From: Alcanivorax limicola
Lineage (GTDB): Bacteria > Pseudomonadota > Gammaproteobacteria > Pseudomonadales > Alcanivoracaceae
Reading direction: 5' to 3'
Assembly: GCF_019931215.1 (NCBI RefSeq)
Contig: NZ_JAIOUB010000005.1
Location: 1 to 64,000, forward strand
Length of the DNA: 64,000 nucleotides
Positions 23,397-32,721 of the stretch are shown in pieces (position 1 is the first letter of the stretch; every line of letters starts with the position of its first letter). Below the pieces are notes generated by a model. That model made no database searches, was not told the DNA's origin, and worked only from the letters and a program-made list of their open reading frames with translations. The position numbers and the translations under genes were made by a program.

Positions 23397-23765
23397 ATGA
23401 TTCAGACCGAAAGCATGCTCGAAGTGGCCGATAACAGCGGCGCGCGCCGGGTGCAGTGCATCAAGGTACTGGGTGGGTCACACCGCCGCTATGCTGGCAT
23501 TGGTGACATCATCAAGGTCACAGTAAAAGAGGCGATCCCACGGGGTCGTGTCAAGAAAGGCGACGTCATGACTGCAGTAGTGGTCCGGACTCGCAAGGGC
23601 GTACGTCGTCCTGATGGTTCAGTAATTCGTTTCGACGAAAATGCCGCGGTCCTGTTGAACAACAACAAGGCGCCGATCGGTACTCGGATCTTCGGCCCGG
23701 TAACCCGGGAGCTGCGTAATGAGCAGTTCATGAAGATCATCTCCCTGGCACCTGAAGTTCTGTAA
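23397..23765 (+). CDS. rplN: 50S ribosomal protein L14
   Basis: Interface protein bound by the silencing factor RsfS. 122 residues with [16 protein letters not shown] and the C-terminal [20 protein letters not shown] precedes the start. No separate promoter was seen in the 50-nt gap, so S10 and spc genes are probably one transcript. Confidence 0.98.
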   Translation: MIQTESMLEVADNSGARRVQCIKVLGGSHRRYAGIGDIIKVTVKEAIPRGRVKKGDVMTAVVVRTRKGVRRPDGSVIRFDENAAVLLNNNKAPIGTRIFGPVTRELRNEQFMKIISLAPEVL

Positions 23766-23780
23766 AGGCGGGTGAAGGTA

Positions 23781-24098
23781 ATGCTCAAGATCAAGCGTGA
23801 TGACGAAGTCATCGTAATCGCCGGGAAAGACAAGGGTAAGCGCGGCAAGGTCGCGAAAGTTCTGACCAACGGTCGGCTTATCGTCTCTGGCGTGAATATA
23901 GTAAAGAAGCACACGCGTGCTAATCCGCAGCGTGGTATTCAAGGTGGCATTCTCGAGCAGGAAGCCAGCATCGAAGCGTCTAACGTTGCGATCTGGAATC
24001 CGGCAGCTGAGAAAGCAGACCGCGTGGGCTTCCGGGTAGAGGATGACGGCAAAAAAGTCCGTTACTTCAAATCCAATGGCGAAGCACTGGACGCCTGA
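23781..24098 (+). CDS. rplX: 50S ribosomal protein L24
   Basis: Assembly-initiator protein with an N-terminal KOW motif ([14 protein letters not shown]). ATG at 23781 gives 105 residues with GTGAAGG upstream; the GTG at 23772 lies in the ribosome-binding site and adds residues not found in relatives. Confidence 0.96.
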   Translation: MLKIKRDDEVIVIAGKDKGKRGKVAKVLTNGRLIVSGVNIVKKHTRANPQRGIQGGILEQEASIEASNVAIWNPAAEKADRVGFRVEDDGKKVRYFKSNGEALDA

Positions 24099-24113
24099 CA
24101 GGTTGGGTGAAGC

Positions 24114-24653
24114 ATGAGTACGCTGAAAGAAGTTTACGAAAAAGAGATCGTGCCCCAGCTCATCAAAGAGTTCGGGTACAAGAACGTGATGGAAGTGCCC
24201 AAGATCACCAAGATCACCCTGAACATGGGTGTAGGTGAGGCTGCCCAGGACCGTAAGGCGATGGAAGGTGCGCTTTCCGACATGACCGCGGTCTCTGGCC
24301 AGAAGCCGATCGTGAACAATGCCCGGAAATCGGTGGCAGGCTTCAAGATTCGTGAAGGCTGGCCGATTGGTTGCAAGGTCACCCTGCGCAAGCAGCGGAT
24401 GTACGAATTCCTGGGTCGCCTGGTTGATGTGGCGATTCCCCGGGTTCGCGACTTCCGTGGCCTGAACCCGAAATCGTTCGATGGTCGTGGCAACTACTCC
24501 ATGGGCTTGCGCGAGCAGATCGTGTTCCCGGAGATTGAGTACGACAAGATTGACAAGCTGCGCGGTATGGATATCACCATTACCACGACAGCGAAGACTG
24601 ACGACGAAGCTCGCGCGCTGCTGCGCGCCTTCAACTTCCCGATGAAAGGCTGA
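24114..24653 (+). CDS. rplE: 50S ribosomal protein L5
   Basis: 5S rRNA-binding protein of the central protuberance. 179 residues; contains [16 protein letters not shown] and the [15 protein letters not shown] segment. Followed by rpsN after 5 nt. Confidence 0.98.
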   Translation: MSTLKEVYEKEIVPQLIKEFGYKNVMEVPKITKITLNMGVGEAAQDRKAMEGALSDMTAVSGQKPIVNNARKSVAGFKIREGWPIGCKVTLRKQRMYEFLGRLVDVAIPRVRDFRGLNPKSFDGRGNYSMGLREQIVFPEIEYDKIDKLRGMDITITTTAKTDDEARALLRAFNFPMKG

Positions 24654-24658
24654 GAGAA

Positions 24659-24964
24659 ATGGCAAAAGTCTCGATGATAAACCGGGAGCAGAAGCGCGCC
24701 ATGTTGGTGGCCAAGTATGCGACCAAGCGTGCTGAGCTCAAGGCAATTATCCAGGATCCCAATGCGGAGGCGGAAGCCAAGTGGGATGCACAGGTCCAGC
24801 TGCAGAAGCTGCCCCGTGATTCCGCCCGCACCCGTCAGCGTAACCGCTGCCGTATTACCGGGCGCCCTCACGGTGTATACCGTAAGTTCGGCCTGGGTCG
24901 TAACAAATTGCGGGAAGCGGCCATGCGCGGTGATGTACCGGGCCTGGTTAAGTCCAGCTGGTAA
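24659..24964 (+). CDS. rpsN: 30S ribosomal protein S14
   Basis: 101 residues, the long zinc-independent form: only one Cys ([17 protein letters not shown]) remains in the region where the short form has a CxxC pair. Head protein of the small subunit. Confidence 0.98.
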   Translation: MAKVSMINREQKRAMLVAKYATKRAELKAIIQDPNAEAEAKWDAQVQLQKLPRDSARTRQRNRCRITGRPHGVYRKFGLGRNKLREAAMRGDVPGLVKSSW

Positions 24965-25002
24965 GAAGCCTGCAAAGGCATGAGTAGCGGAGCGACAGCA
25001 GC

Positions 25003-25398
25003 ATGAGCATGCAAGATACCCTGGCGGATATGTTTACCCGTATTCGCAATGCGCAGATGGCAAACAAGGTCGCGGTGGACATCCCGTCCTCCATTAGCAA
25101 GGTGGCCATTGCCAAAGTGCTGCAGGATGAGGGTTACATCGCTGGTTACAAGGTGGACGGTGACGAAAAGAAGCCGACCCTGACCATCGACCTCAAATAT
25201 TTCGAAGGCCGCCCGGTGATCGAAAAGATCAAGCGGGTGAGCTCCCCTGGTCTGCGCGTCTACAGAGGCGCAGATGAGATACCGAAAGTGAAGGCCGGTC
25301 TCGGCATCATGATCGTATCCACAAACCAGGGCTTTATGACAGATCGCGCAGCACGCAAGGCCAATGTTGGCGGCGAGCTGATTTGCGAAGTGTCCTGA
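25003..25398 (+). CDS. rpsH: 30S ribosomal protein S8
   Basis: Central-domain 16S-binding protein and the known autogenous repressor of the spc operon in E. coli, where it binds within the rplE message. 131 residues from ATG 25003 ([18 protein letters not shown]), with SPGLRVYRG and [13 protein letters not shown] signatures. Confidence 0.98.
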   Translation: MSMQDTLADMFTRIRNAQMANKVAVDIPSSISKVAIAKVLQDEGYIAGYKVDGDEKKPTLTIDLKYFEGRPVIEKIKRVSSPGLRVYRGADEIPKVKAGLGIMIVSTNQGFMTDRAARKANVGGELICEVS

Positions 25399-25429
25399 CG
25401 ATAGCGGCATAGACGGGTTAGGTGCAGCA

Positions 25430-25963
25430 ATGTCGAGAGTAGCGAAAGATCCGGTAAAACTGCCGCAAGGCGTCGACGTCAAGGTCGACGGCCAGCACGT
25501 GGCTGTCAAGGGTAGCAAAGGCGCCCTTGAGCACGTGGTACACGAGCTGGTGAAAGTGGCACTGGAAGATGGCGTCATCACGTTTGCGCCGGCCAAGGAG
25601 TCTCAGCAAGGCTGGGCCCTGGCAGGTACAACACGGGCGCTGCTTCAGAATATGGTGACCGGCGTGTCTGCAGGCTTCGAGCGCAAGCTTGAGCTGGTAG
25701 GCGTAGGTTATCGTGCTCAGGCACAAGGCAAGGTCCTGAATCTGTCTCTCGGGTTTTCTCACCCGGTGGCTTACGAGCTGCCAGAGGGTGTAACCGCTGA
25801 AACCCCGACCCAGACAGAAGTCGTGATCAAGGGTGTCGACAAGCAGTTGGTGGGCCAGGTGGCTGCCAATGTGCGTGGCTTCCGCCCGCCTGAGCCATAC
25901 AAGGGTAAAGGCGTCCGTTATGCCGGCGAACAAGTTCGCCGCAAGGAAGCCAAGAAGAAATAA
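25430..25963 (+). CDS. rplF: 50S ribosomal protein L6
   Basis: Two-repeat protein near the factor-binding site. 177 residues; the C-terminal repeat carries [20 protein letters not shown] and [12 protein letters not shown]. Starts [12 protein letters not shown]. Confidence 0.98.
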   Translation: MSRVAKDPVKLPQGVDVKVDGQHVAVKGSKGALEHVVHELVKVALEDGVITFAPAKESQQGWALAGTTRALLQNMVTGVSAGFERKLELVGVGYRAQAQGKVLNLSLGFSHPVAYELPEGVTAETPTQTEVVIKGVDKQLVGQVAANVRGFRPPEPYKGKGVRYAGEQVRRKEAKKK

Positions 25964-25980
25964 CTGTCGAGACTGAAGTC

Positions 25981-26331
25981 ATGAAAGACAAAAGAGTAGC
26001 ACGTCAGCGCAGAGCGAAACGGACCCGGATGAAGATCCGCGAGTTGGGTGAGTTCCGTCTGTGTGTCAATCGCACACCGCGCCATATGTATGCCCAGATT
26101 ACGACGGCTGCGGGTGACAAGGTGGTGGCAACGGCCTCCACTGTTGAAAAGGATCTGCGTGGTTCCGCCACCGGTAATGTGGATGCTGCGGTCTCCGTCG
26201 GCAAACTCATTGCCGAGCGTGCCAAGGCAGCCGGCGTTGAACGCGTCGCCTTTGATCGTTCCGGCTTTAAGTACCATGGTCGGGTGAAGGCGCTGGCCGA
26301 TGCGGCGCGTGAAAACGGGCTTGAATTCTAA
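25981..26331 (+). CDS. rplR: 50S ribosomal protein L18
   Basis: 5S rRNA-binding protein, 116 residues. Basic N-terminus followed by [16 protein letters not shown] and the C-terminal [20 protein letters not shown] segment typical of the family. Confidence 0.98.
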   Translation: MKDKRVARQRRAKRTRMKIRELGEFRLCVNRTPRHMYAQITTAAGDKVVATASTVEKDLRGSATGNVDAAVSVGKLIAERAKAAGVERVAFDRSGFKYHGRVKALADAARENGLEF

Positions 26332-26342
26332 GGGTATTGGTT

Positions 26343-26840
26343 ATGGCGAAGGTTGATCCCAACGAAGGTCTGCAGGAAAAGCTGGTTCAGGTGAACCGGG
26401 TTGCCAAAGTGGTTAAAGGCGGCCGTATTTTTGCCTTCACCGCGCTGACTGTTGTGGGCGATGGCAAAGGCAAGGTCGGTTTTGGTCGTGGCAAGGCGCG
26501 TGAAGTGCCGGCTGCGATCCAGAAAGCCCTGGAAGCCGCCCGTCGCAACATGATCCACGTAGATCTGGACGGCAGCACGATCCAGCACCCGGTGAAGGCC
26601 CGTCACGGCGCCTCCAAGGTGTACATGCAGCCTGCATCCGATGGTACTGGTGTTATTGCCGGTGGTGCCATGCGAGCAGTGCTGGAAGTGGCCGGTGTCC
26701 AGAACGTACTGGCTAAATGCTATGGCTCCACCAACCCGGTGAACGTGGTTCGGGCGACCTTCGAAGGTCTGCGCGCCATGTCGTCTGCCGAGCAGGTTGC
26801 GGCCAAGCGTGGCATGACAGTTGAAGAAATTCTGAACTGA
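26343..26840 (+). CDS. rpsE: 30S ribosomal protein S5
   Basis: Decoding-fidelity protein. ATG at 26343 gives 165 residues (MAKVDPNEG); a TTG six bases upstream is less likely. The spectinomycin loop [19 protein letters not shown] reads as in sensitive bacteria. Ends with the typical VEEIL. Confidence 0.97.
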   Translation: MAKVDPNEGLQEKLVQVNRVAKVVKGGRIFAFTALTVVGDGKGKVGFGRGKAREVPAAIQKALEAARRNMIHVDLDGSTIQHPVKARHGASKVYMQPASDGTGVIAGGAMRAVLEVAGVQNVLAKCYGSTNPVNVVRATFEGLRAMSSAEQVAAKRGMTVEEILN

Positions 26841-26862
26841 GCGAATAACCGGAAGCAGAACG

Positions 26863-27048
26863 ATGGCGGCTAACAAGATCAAGGTAACCCAGACGAAGAG
26901 CACGGCTGGTCGGCTGGAAAAGCACAAGGCCAGCGTCCGTGGCCTCGGCCTGCGCCGGATCGGCCATACGGTTGAGGTTGAAGATACGCCTGCTGTGCGC
27001 GGCATGATCAACAAGGTCTCGTACATGGTACAGGTGGAAGGAGAATGA
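26863..27048 (+). CDS. rpmD: 50S ribosomal protein L30
   Basis: 61 residues with the [19 protein letters not shown] signature. Its end lies 2 nt before rplO, and the AAGGAG inside its last codons serves as rplO ribosome-binding site. Confidence 0.98.
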   Translation: MAANKIKVTQTKSTAGRLEKHKASVRGLGLRRIGHTVEVEDTPAVRGMINKVSYMVQVEGE

Positions 27049-27050
27049 CG

Positions 27051-27485
27051 ATGCGCCTGAATGAATTGAGCCCTGGCGCCGGTGCGCGCCCCTCGGCCAA
27101 GCGTGTAGGTCGTGGTATCGGTAGCGGCCTGGGCAAGACAGGCGGCCGTGGCCATAAAGGTCAGACCTCTCGCTCCGGCGGCACAGTGAAGCCCGGTTTC
27201 GAGGGTGGCCAGATGCCACTGCAGCGCCGTCTGCCGAAATTCGGCTTTGCGTCCCGCAAGGCAATGACAACGGCTGAAGTGCGTCTTTCCGAGCTGGCTG
27301 CTGTTGACGGTGATGTGGTTGATCTGGCTGCGCTGAAGAAGGCGAACATTATTCGTCACGACATGCTGCGCGCGAAGATCATGCTGAGCGGCGAAGTCAC
27401 CCGTGCTGTAACGGTGCGCGGAGTGCTGGTAACTCGTGGTGCCCGTGAGGCGATCGAGAAAGCCGGCGGTAAAGTCGAGGAATAA
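27051..27485 (+). CDS. rplO: 50S ribosomal protein L15
   Basis: Late-assembly protein, 144 residues from ATG 27051 ([11 protein letters not shown]). An ATG at 27045 in frame is only 1 nt after AAGGAG (27038-27043), whereas 27051 is 7 nt away, so the downstream start is preferred. [18 protein letters not shown] is conserved. Confidence 0.97.
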   Translation: MRLNELSPGAGARPSAKRVGRGIGSGLGKTGGRGHKGQTSRSGGTVKPGFEGGQMPLQRRLPKFGFASRKAMTTAEVRLSELAAVDGDVVDLAALKKANIIRHDMLRAKIMLSGEVTRAVTVRGVLVTRGAREAIEKAGGKVEE

Positions 27486-27500
27486 CAGGGCAGCCCACTC

Positions 27501-28874
27501 ATGGCGAAAAACCGTGCACAGACATTGAACCAGAACACCCCTGACGGGTCCGCACTGCGGACCCTCTGGCGCCGTATCGGGTTCTTGTTGGCCGCGCTTG
27601 TGGTGTTTCGTATTGGTGCGCACATCCCCGTCCCGGGTATCAACCCGGACGCGATGGCGCGACTGTTTGACCAGAATCGCGACACCGTTCTGGCGATGTT
27701 CAACATGTTCTCGGGCGGCGCCCTGGAGCGGATGAGCATCTTCGCGCTCGGTGTGATGCCCTATATCACTGCCGCCATCGTGATTCAGTTGTTGACTGCG
27801 GTGAACCCGACCCTGGAACAGTTGAAGAAAGAAGGCGAGCAGGGGCGACGCAAGATTACGCAGTACACCCGTTATCTGACGGTGGTGCTGGCGCTGGTTC
27901 AGTCTTTTGGTGTTGCTGCAGGCCTTTACAGCCAGAACGTGACACTGGTGGCAGAGAATGCCGCCACCATGGAAATTGCGTCCTTCTACTTTGTGGCGGT
28001 CACGTCACTGGTAACCGGGACAGTGTTCCTGATGTGGCTGGGTGAGCAGATCACCGAACGTGGCATTGGTAACGGTATTTCGATGTTGATTTTCGCCGGT
28101 ATCGTGGCTGGCTTGCCGGGTGCGATTGCCCAGACATTTGAGGCCTCCCGCGAGGGTGAGCTGAATCTGCTGGTGATGCTGCTGGTGCTGATTGTTGCCA
28201 TATCAGTCGTGTACGCGGTGGTGTTCTTTGAGCGTGGTCAGCGACGGATAACGGTGAACTACGCCCGTCGCCAGCAAGGTCGCCGGATGTACGCGGCGCA
28301 GCAGAGCCATCTGCCGTTGAAAGTGAATATGGCGGGCGTAATTCCGGCCATCTTTGCCAGTTCCATTCTGCTGTTCCCGGCGTCTATCGCCCAGTGGACC
28401 GGCGGAACCGGAGACGGATGGTGGGCGAACGCAATGCGCGCCACGACTGACGCGCTGATGCCGGGTTCGCCGCTGTATATCCTGCTGTTTACGCTGGGTA
28501 TTGTGTTCTTCTGCTACTTCTATGCGGCGTTGATGTTCAACCCGAAAGATGTAGCGGATAACCTGAAGAAGTCGGGTGCCTACATCCCGGGGATTCGTCC
28601 GGGGGAGCAGTCCGCACGTTATATCGATACAGTCATGGGCCGGTTGACCCTGGTGGGTGCCACCTACATGACGCTGGTATGCCTGCTGCCCCTGTTCTTG
28701 CAGGGGATCTGGAACGTGCCCTTCTATCTGGGTGGCACGTCCCTGCTGATCGTAGTTGTGGTGGTTATGGACTTCTGGGCCCAGGTCAATGCTCAGCTGA
28801 TGTCCACCCAGTACGAGAAGATGATGAAGAAGGCGAATATGAAAGGCTATGGCGGCACCGGTCTGGTGCGCTAA
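27501..28874 (+). CDS. secY: Preprotein translocase subunit SecY
   Basis: Channel subunit of SecYEG in the inner membrane, 457 residues with ten hydrophobic segments. [12 protein letters not shown] (first periplasmic part), the [13 protein letters not shown] plug region, and the cytosolic loop with [15 protein letters not shown] used for SecA and ribosome contact are present. It lies in its usual place at the end of the spc operon, 15 nt after rplO. Confidence 0.99.
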   Translation: MAKNRAQTLNQNTPDGSALRTLWRRIGFLLAALVVFRIGAHIPVPGINPDAMARLFDQNRDTVLAMFNMFSGGALERMSIFALGVMPYITAAIVIQLLTAVNPTLEQLKKEGEQGRRKITQYTRYLTVVLALVQSFGVAAGLYSQNVTLVAENAATMEIASFYFVAVTSLVTGTVFLMWLGEQITERGIGNGISMLIFAGIVAGLPGAIAQTFEASREGELNLLVMLLVLIVAISVVYAVVFFERGQRRITVNYARRQQGRRMYAAQQSHLPLKVNMAGVIPAIFASSILLFPASIAQWTGGTGDGWWANAMRATTDALMPGSPLYILLFTLGIVFFCYFYAALMFNPKDVADNLKKSGAYIPGIRPGEQSARYIDTVMGRLTLVGATYMTLVCLLPLFLQGIWNVPFYLGGTSLLIVVVVVMDFWAQVNAQLMSTQYEKMMKKANMKGYGGTGLVR

Positions 28875-28897
28875 CGCTAACGAAAGAGGCGAGAGCA

Positions 28898-29014
28898 ATG
28901 AAGGTTCAGGCGTCAGTCAAGAAGGTATGCCGTAACTGCAAAATCGTGCGCCGTAAGGGCCGTGTGATGGTGATTTGCAGTGCCGAACCGCGGCACAAAC
29001 AGCGTCAGGGCTGA
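28898..29014 (+). CDS. rpmJ: 50S ribosomal protein L36 (zinc-binding form)
   Basis: 38 residues starting [15 protein letters not shown]. Cys11, Cys14, Cys27 and His33 form the zinc site, so this is the C+ form that zinc-starved cells replace with a paralogue. It lies between secY and rpsM as in E. coli, with AGAGGCGAGAG upstream. Confidence 0.97.
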   Translation: MKVQASVKKVCRNCKIVRRKGRVMVICSAEPRHKQRQG

Positions 29015-29160
29015 TCCGGTGGGCTCCTCCGGAGCTCCTGACTCAAGGTTAAGTTGAAAATATGCCGGTCTGCGGCTACTATGCGGCGCCTTCCCGGGCC
29101 CTTAGACCTCAGGTCTAGTACGACCGGCATTGAACAGTTGCGTAAAGCGGAGAAATTTGG
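29015..29160 (+). promoter_or_regulatory. alpha operon leader
   Basis: 146-nt gap with the promoter at 29054-29082 and an inverted repeat TAGACCT/AGGTCTA at 29103-29117. In E. coli the rpsM leader forms a pseudoknot bound by S4; the position agrees, the pseudoknot was not drawn here. Confidence 0.5.
29054..29082 (+). promoter_or_regulatory. alpha operon promoter (rpsM-rpsK-rpsD-rpoA-rplQ)
   Basis: TTGAAA at 29054-29059, a 17-bp spacer, TACTAT at 29077-29082, followed by GCGGCGCC. This is the third ribosomal promoter in the window with a near-consensus core and a GC-rich discriminator. The rpsM ATG is 78 nt downstream. Confidence 0.8.
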
Positions 29161-29517
29161 ATGGCCCGTATAGCTGGCGTAAACATCCCGGACAACAAGC
29201 ACGCGGTAATCTCGTTGACGTATGTCTTCGGGGTTGGCCGTACTACGGCACAGAAGATCTGTGTCGCCAGCGGCATCGCGCCGACCGTCAAGATCCGTGA
29301 GCTGTCTGAAGAGCAGCTGGACGTGATCCGTGGCGAGATCGCCAAACTGTCGGTGGAAGGTGACCTGCGCCGGGAAGTGAGCATGAACATCAAGCGATTG
29401 ATGGACATGGGTTGCTACCGTGGCATTCGCCACCGTCGCGGCCTGCCGCTTCGTGGTCAGCGCACCAAGACCAACGCCCGGACCCGTAAGGGCCCGCGGA
29501 AACCGATCCGCAAGTAA
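29161..29517 (+). CDS. rpsM: 30S ribosomal protein S13
   Basis: Head protein contacting the large subunit and P-site tRNA. 118 residues with [19 protein letters not shown] and the basic C-terminal [19 protein letters not shown] tail. Starts the alpha operon. Confidence 0.98.
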   Translation: MARIAGVNIPDNKHAVISLTYVFGVGRTTAQKICVASGIAPTVKIRELSEEQLDVIRGEIAKLSVEGDLRREVSMNIKRLMDMGCYRGIRHRRGLPLRGQRTKTNARTRKGPRKPIRK

Positions 29518-29539
29518 ATTCTGATTTCGGGTAGGCATC

Positions 29540-29938
29540 ATGGCAAAGTCAAAGAAAGACAGCGGCGCACGTCGCAAGAAAGTGACCCGGACGGTAGCGG
29601 ACGGGATTGCGCACGTACACGCGTCGTTTAACAACACCATCATCACCATCTCTGATCGCCAGGGCAATGTACTGTCCTGGGCGACCTCTGGCGGTGCTGG
29701 TTTCCGTGGCTCTCGCAAGAGCACCCCGTTCGCAGCGCAGGTAGCGGCTGAGAACGCGGGTAACGCGGCCAAAGATTACGGTCTCAAGAACCTGGAAGTT
29801 CGGGTCAAAGGCCCGGGTCCGGGTCGTGAATCCTCGGTGCGCGCACTGAATGCCTGTGGTTACAAGATCACCAGCATTTCAGACGTGACGCCGATTCCGC
29901 ATAACGGCTGCCGGCCGCCGAAAAAACGCCGCGTGTAA
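29540..29938 (+). CDS. rpsK: 30S ribosomal protein S11
   Basis: Platform protein near the mRNA exit. 132 residues; the [17 protein letters not shown] segment and the C-terminal [19 protein letters not shown] motif, including the Asn-Gly step, are conserved. Confidence 0.98.
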   Translation: MAKSKKDSGARRKKVTRTVADGIAHVHASFNNTIITISDRQGNVLSWATSGGAGFRGSRKSTPFAAQVAAENAGNAAKDYGLKNLEVRVKGPGPGRESSVRALNACGYKITSISDVTPIPHNGCRPPKKRRV

Positions 29939-29954
29939 CGGGAGTTAGAGCAAG

Positions 29955-30581
29955 ATGGCAAGATACATCGGTCCCAAGTGCAAGCTTTCCCGTCGTGAAG
30001 GCACCGACCTGTTCCTCAAGAGTGGTATCCGCCCGCTGGATTCCAAGTGCAAGGCGGAGCAGGCCCCGGGGCAGGCAGCAGCCAGCCGTCGGATGGGTCG
30101 TCTGTCCGACTATGGCGTGCAGTTGCGCGAAAAACAGAAAGTACGTCGTATGTACGGCGTGCTGGAAAAGCAGTTCCGCAGCTACTACAAGAAGGCTGCC
30201 CGCTCACGCGGCGCAACCGGCGAAGTACTGCTGCAACTGCTGGAAGGGCGTCTCGATAACGTCGTTTACCGCATGGGTTTCGGCGCTACGCGCTCCGAGG
30301 CACGCCAGCTGGTCAGTCATCGCGCGATTCTGGTTAACGGCCAGATCGTCAACGTGGCGTCCTACCAGGTGCGTCCCGGTGATGTAGTGTCCGTGCGTGA
30401 GAAAGCCATGAACCAGCTGCGTGTCAAAAACGCGATGGAACTGGCTCAGCAGCGTGGTTTCGCAAGCTGGATCGAAGTCGACGAGAAGAAGCTTGAGGGT
30501 ACCCTCAAGGCGCTTCCCGAGCGTACTGATCTGCCTGCTGAAATCAACGAGAACCTGATCGTCGAGCTGTATTCCAAGTAA
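29955..30581 (+). CDS. rpsD: 30S ribosomal protein S4
   Basis: 16S assembly initiator and known autogenous repressor of the alpha operon. 208 residues; the S4 RNA-binding domain contains [19 protein letters not shown] and [16 protein letters not shown]. Length and motifs are standard. Confidence 0.98.
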   Translation: MARYIGPKCKLSRREGTDLFLKSGIRPLDSKCKAEQAPGQAAASRRMGRLSDYGVQLREKQKVRRMYGVLEKQFRSYYKKAARSRGATGEVLLQLLEGRLDNVVYRMGFGATRSEARQLVSHRAILVNGQIVNVASYQVRPGDVVSVREKAMNQLRVKNAMELAQQRGFASWIEVDEKKLEGTLKALPERTDLPAEINENLIVELYSK

Positions 30582-30602
30582 CGGACAGCCTGAGGGAGCC
30601 CT

Positions 30603-31610
30603 ATGACCGCCGTGAATGACTTTCTCACGCCACGCTCGATCGCTATCAATGCGATCAGTCCTACTCACGCCAAAGTCGTGCTGGAGCCGCTTGAGCGTGG
30701 TTTTGGCCATACTCTGGGCACGGCGCTGCGTCGTATCCTTCTGTCCAGCATGCATGGTGCTGCGATCACCGAAGTCGAAATCGACGGTGTGCAGCACGAG
30801 TACTCCTCCGTTGAGGGGATTCAGGAAGATGTCATCAACATCCTGCTGAACCTCAAAGGGGTCGCTCTGCGTCTGAACGACCGTAGCGAAGCCAACCTGG
30901 AGCTATCCAAAAAGGGCCCGGGCGTGGTGACCGCTGGTGATATTCAGAGCGATCACAGCATTGAAATCGTCAACCCGGATCACGTGATCTGCAACATCAC
31001 CGGTGATACCGAGCTGAAGATGAAGCTCAAAGTGACTTCTGGCCGTGGCTACGTTCCGGCAGATGCGCGCTTGAGCGAAGATGATGAAACCCGTGGTATC
31101 GGCCGTCTGCAGATCGACGCCAGCTACAGCCCGGTGTTGCGCGTCGCCTATGTCGTTGAAGCGGCACGGGTCGAGCAGCGCACCGATCTGGACAAACTGG
31201 TTATCGATCTGGAAACCAACGGTACCATTGATCCGGAAGATGCGATTCGCAGCGCCGCGACCATTCTGCAGCAACAGATTGCTGTATTTGTGGACCTGGA
31301 GCAGGACCGCAAGCCGGAGCCGAAGCAGGAGCGCGAAGAAGTCGATCCGATTCTGCTGCGCCCGGTAGACGATCTGGAGCTGACAGTGCGTTCCGCCAAC
31401 TGTCTCAAGGCGGAAAACATCTACTACATCGGTGATCTGGTACAGCGCACCGAAGTAGAGCTGCTCAAGACGCCGAACCTCGGCAAGAAGTCCCTGACCG
31501 AGATCAAGGACGTGCTGGCATCCAAAGGCCTGTCACTGGGCATGCGCCTGGAAAGCTGGCCGCCGGCAAGCCTGCGGGACGATGATCGCCTGACGCACAA
31601 ACTGCGTTGA
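30603..31610 (+). CDS. rpoA: RNA polymerase subunit alpha
   Basis: Assembly scaffold of RNA polymerase, 335 residues. N-terminal dimerisation domain with [20 protein letters not shown], a linker, and the C-terminal domain with [17 protein letters not shown], whose first Arg corresponds to R265 used for UP-element contact. Starts [13 protein letters not shown] 21 nt after rpsD. Confidence 0.99.
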   Translation: MTAVNDFLTPRSIAINAISPTHAKVVLEPLERGFGHTLGTALRRILLSSMHGAAITEVEIDGVQHEYSSVEGIQEDVINILLNLKGVALRLNDRSEANLELSKKGPGVVTAGDIQSDHSIEIVNPDHVICNITGDTELKMKLKVTSGRGYVPADARLSEDDETRGIGRLQIDASYSPVLRVAYVVEAARVEQRTDLDKLVIDLETNGTIDPEDAIRSAATILQQQIAVFVDLEQDRKPEPKQEREEVDPILLRPVDDLELTVRSANCLKAENIYYIGDLVQRTEVELLKTPNLGKKSLTEIKDVLASKGLSLGMRLESWPPASLRDDDRLTHKLR

Positions 31611-31617
31611 TCATCGA

Positions 31618-31642
31618 GCGCTCGCGCCACTGGCGCGGGCGC
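31618..31642 (+). other. Strong hairpin between rpoA and rplQ
   Basis: Stem GCGCTCGCGCC / GGCGCGGGCGC (11 bp, one G-U pair) with loop ACT, starting 8 nt after the rpoA stop. No U-run follows, so it is more likely an RNA-stability or processing element than a terminator. Confidence 0.6.
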
Positions 31643-31711
31643 CGACTGCAGCACAACATTAATTCGAGAGTGAGGGCGTCGTGAGACGCCCCGAATGAAG
31701 GAAACGGAACC

Positions 31712-32107
31712 ATGCGTCATCGCAAAAGTGGCAGAAAATTCAACCGGACCAGCGCGCATCGTGCGGTGATGTTCCGCAACATGGCGGTGTCGCTGTTCGA
31801 ACATGGTGCGATCAAGACGACCTTGCCGAAAGCCAAGGAACTGCGTCGTGTTGCAGAGCCGCTGATCACCCTGGCCAAAGTCGATTCGGTAGCGAACCGT
31901 CGTCTCGCGTTCTCCCGTACGCGCTCCAAGGAAATCGTGGGTATCCTGTTCAATGAACTGGGTCCGCGTTACAAAGAGCGTCCGGGCGGCTACATGCGCG
32001 TCCTGAAGATGGGCTTCCGTGCCGGCGACAACGCGCCTATGGCGTACGTCGAGCTGGTGGATCGTCCGCAGGCTGGCGCTGCTGCCGAGACTGCTGAGGC
32101 CGAATAA
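31712..32107 (+). CDS. rplQ: 50S ribosomal protein L17
   Basis: Protein at the tunnel exit. 131 residues starting [20 protein letters not shown]; conserved [13 protein letters not shown] near the end, then a short Ala/Glu-rich tail. The last gene of the ribosomal cluster, 101 nt after rpoA. Confidence 0.98.
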   Translation: MRHRKSGRKFNRTSAHRAVMFRNMAVSLFEHGAIKTTLPKAKELRRVAEPLITLAKVDSVANRRLAFSRTRSKEIVGILFNELGPRYKERPGGYMRVLKMGFRAGDNAPMAYVELVDRPQAGAAAETAEAE

Positions 32108-32185
32108 GTCTCAGCAAAGGACGCTGTGCAGGCGTCCATCGGTGTGAAATAGCGTCAAGACTGCGCTTCAAGACAGCACTTCAAG

Positions 32186-32215
32186 AAAAAGGCCGGGCAC
32201 TCGCCCGGCCTTTTT
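32186..32215 (+). terminator. Terminator of the ribosomal cluster
   Basis: AAAAA, stem GGCCGGGC / GCCCGGCC with loop ACTC, then TTTTT. The symmetrical A and T runs would let it work in both directions. Confidence 0.93.
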
Positions 32216-32477
32216 CGTTTTTGTGATCTCCCGTCGTGCCTCTCCTGTCTGAGCTCCCCTGTCTGACCTCCCCGAATGTTTCCCGGTATGCAACGCCGCT
32301 CGCGGCCGATGCGCCCGGCCTCACGGTCTGATGCCTGTCGCATCCCGTCGATCAACGCTGGCCGGAGTATGGCCTTGTTCGTGGCCGCCCTGTTCGCCCT
32401 AATCAGGACTAATGAAGGTCAGGACTCAGGAAGGTCAGGACTCAGGAAGACGTGAGCGGACTACTGGAGACATCATC
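32216..32477. other. Non-coding stretch with a 16-bp tandem repeat
   Basis: Between the terminator and the small lipoprotein gene. The only structure seen is AAGGTCAGGACTCAGG repeated exactly twice (32415-32430 and 32431-32446), with a partial TCAGGACT just before it at 32403-32410. No promoter with both boxes was convincing. Confidence 0.6.
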
Positions 32478-32678
32478 GTGATAACCGCAGCCGTAATGGA
32501 TAACCGGCACCCCCTGGGCTATTTGCGCCACATGCTTCTGCTAAGCGTCGCTGTCACGATCCTGACGGGCTGCGGCGGCGGTTCTTCCGGTGGTGGGAGT
32601 GACGCACCGCCAGACCCCGCGGGCCCCTGTGAAAGCCAATGGGGCGATTTCGACTGGGACGGCAATAGCTGGTGCTGA
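32478..32678 (+). CDS. Small lipoprotein
   Basis: The GTG at 32478 with GGAGA (32466-32470) 7 nt upstream gives 66 residues; an ATG at 32496 in frame is the alternative. After a hydrophobic segment (19-29) comes the lipobox LTGC, Cys32, followed by GGGSSGGG. The mature part has only about 35 residues and ends CESQWGDFDWDGNSWC, with two further Cys (51 and 66) that could form a disulphide. No family was recognised. It precedes the beta-helix gene by 43 nt in the same direction, so the two may be co-expressed. Confidence 0.6.
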   Translation: MITAAVMDNRHPLGYLRHMLLLSVAVTILTGCGGGSSGGGSDAPPDPAGPCESQWGDFDWDGNSWC

Positions 32679-32721
32679 GCTCAGCCGTGATACAGGCCAC
32701 AACACAAGGGAGTAAAGGCTC

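Noticed and set aside
32415-32446. CRISPR-like repeats
   Set aside because: Only two head-to-tail copies with no spacers; no cas genes in the window.
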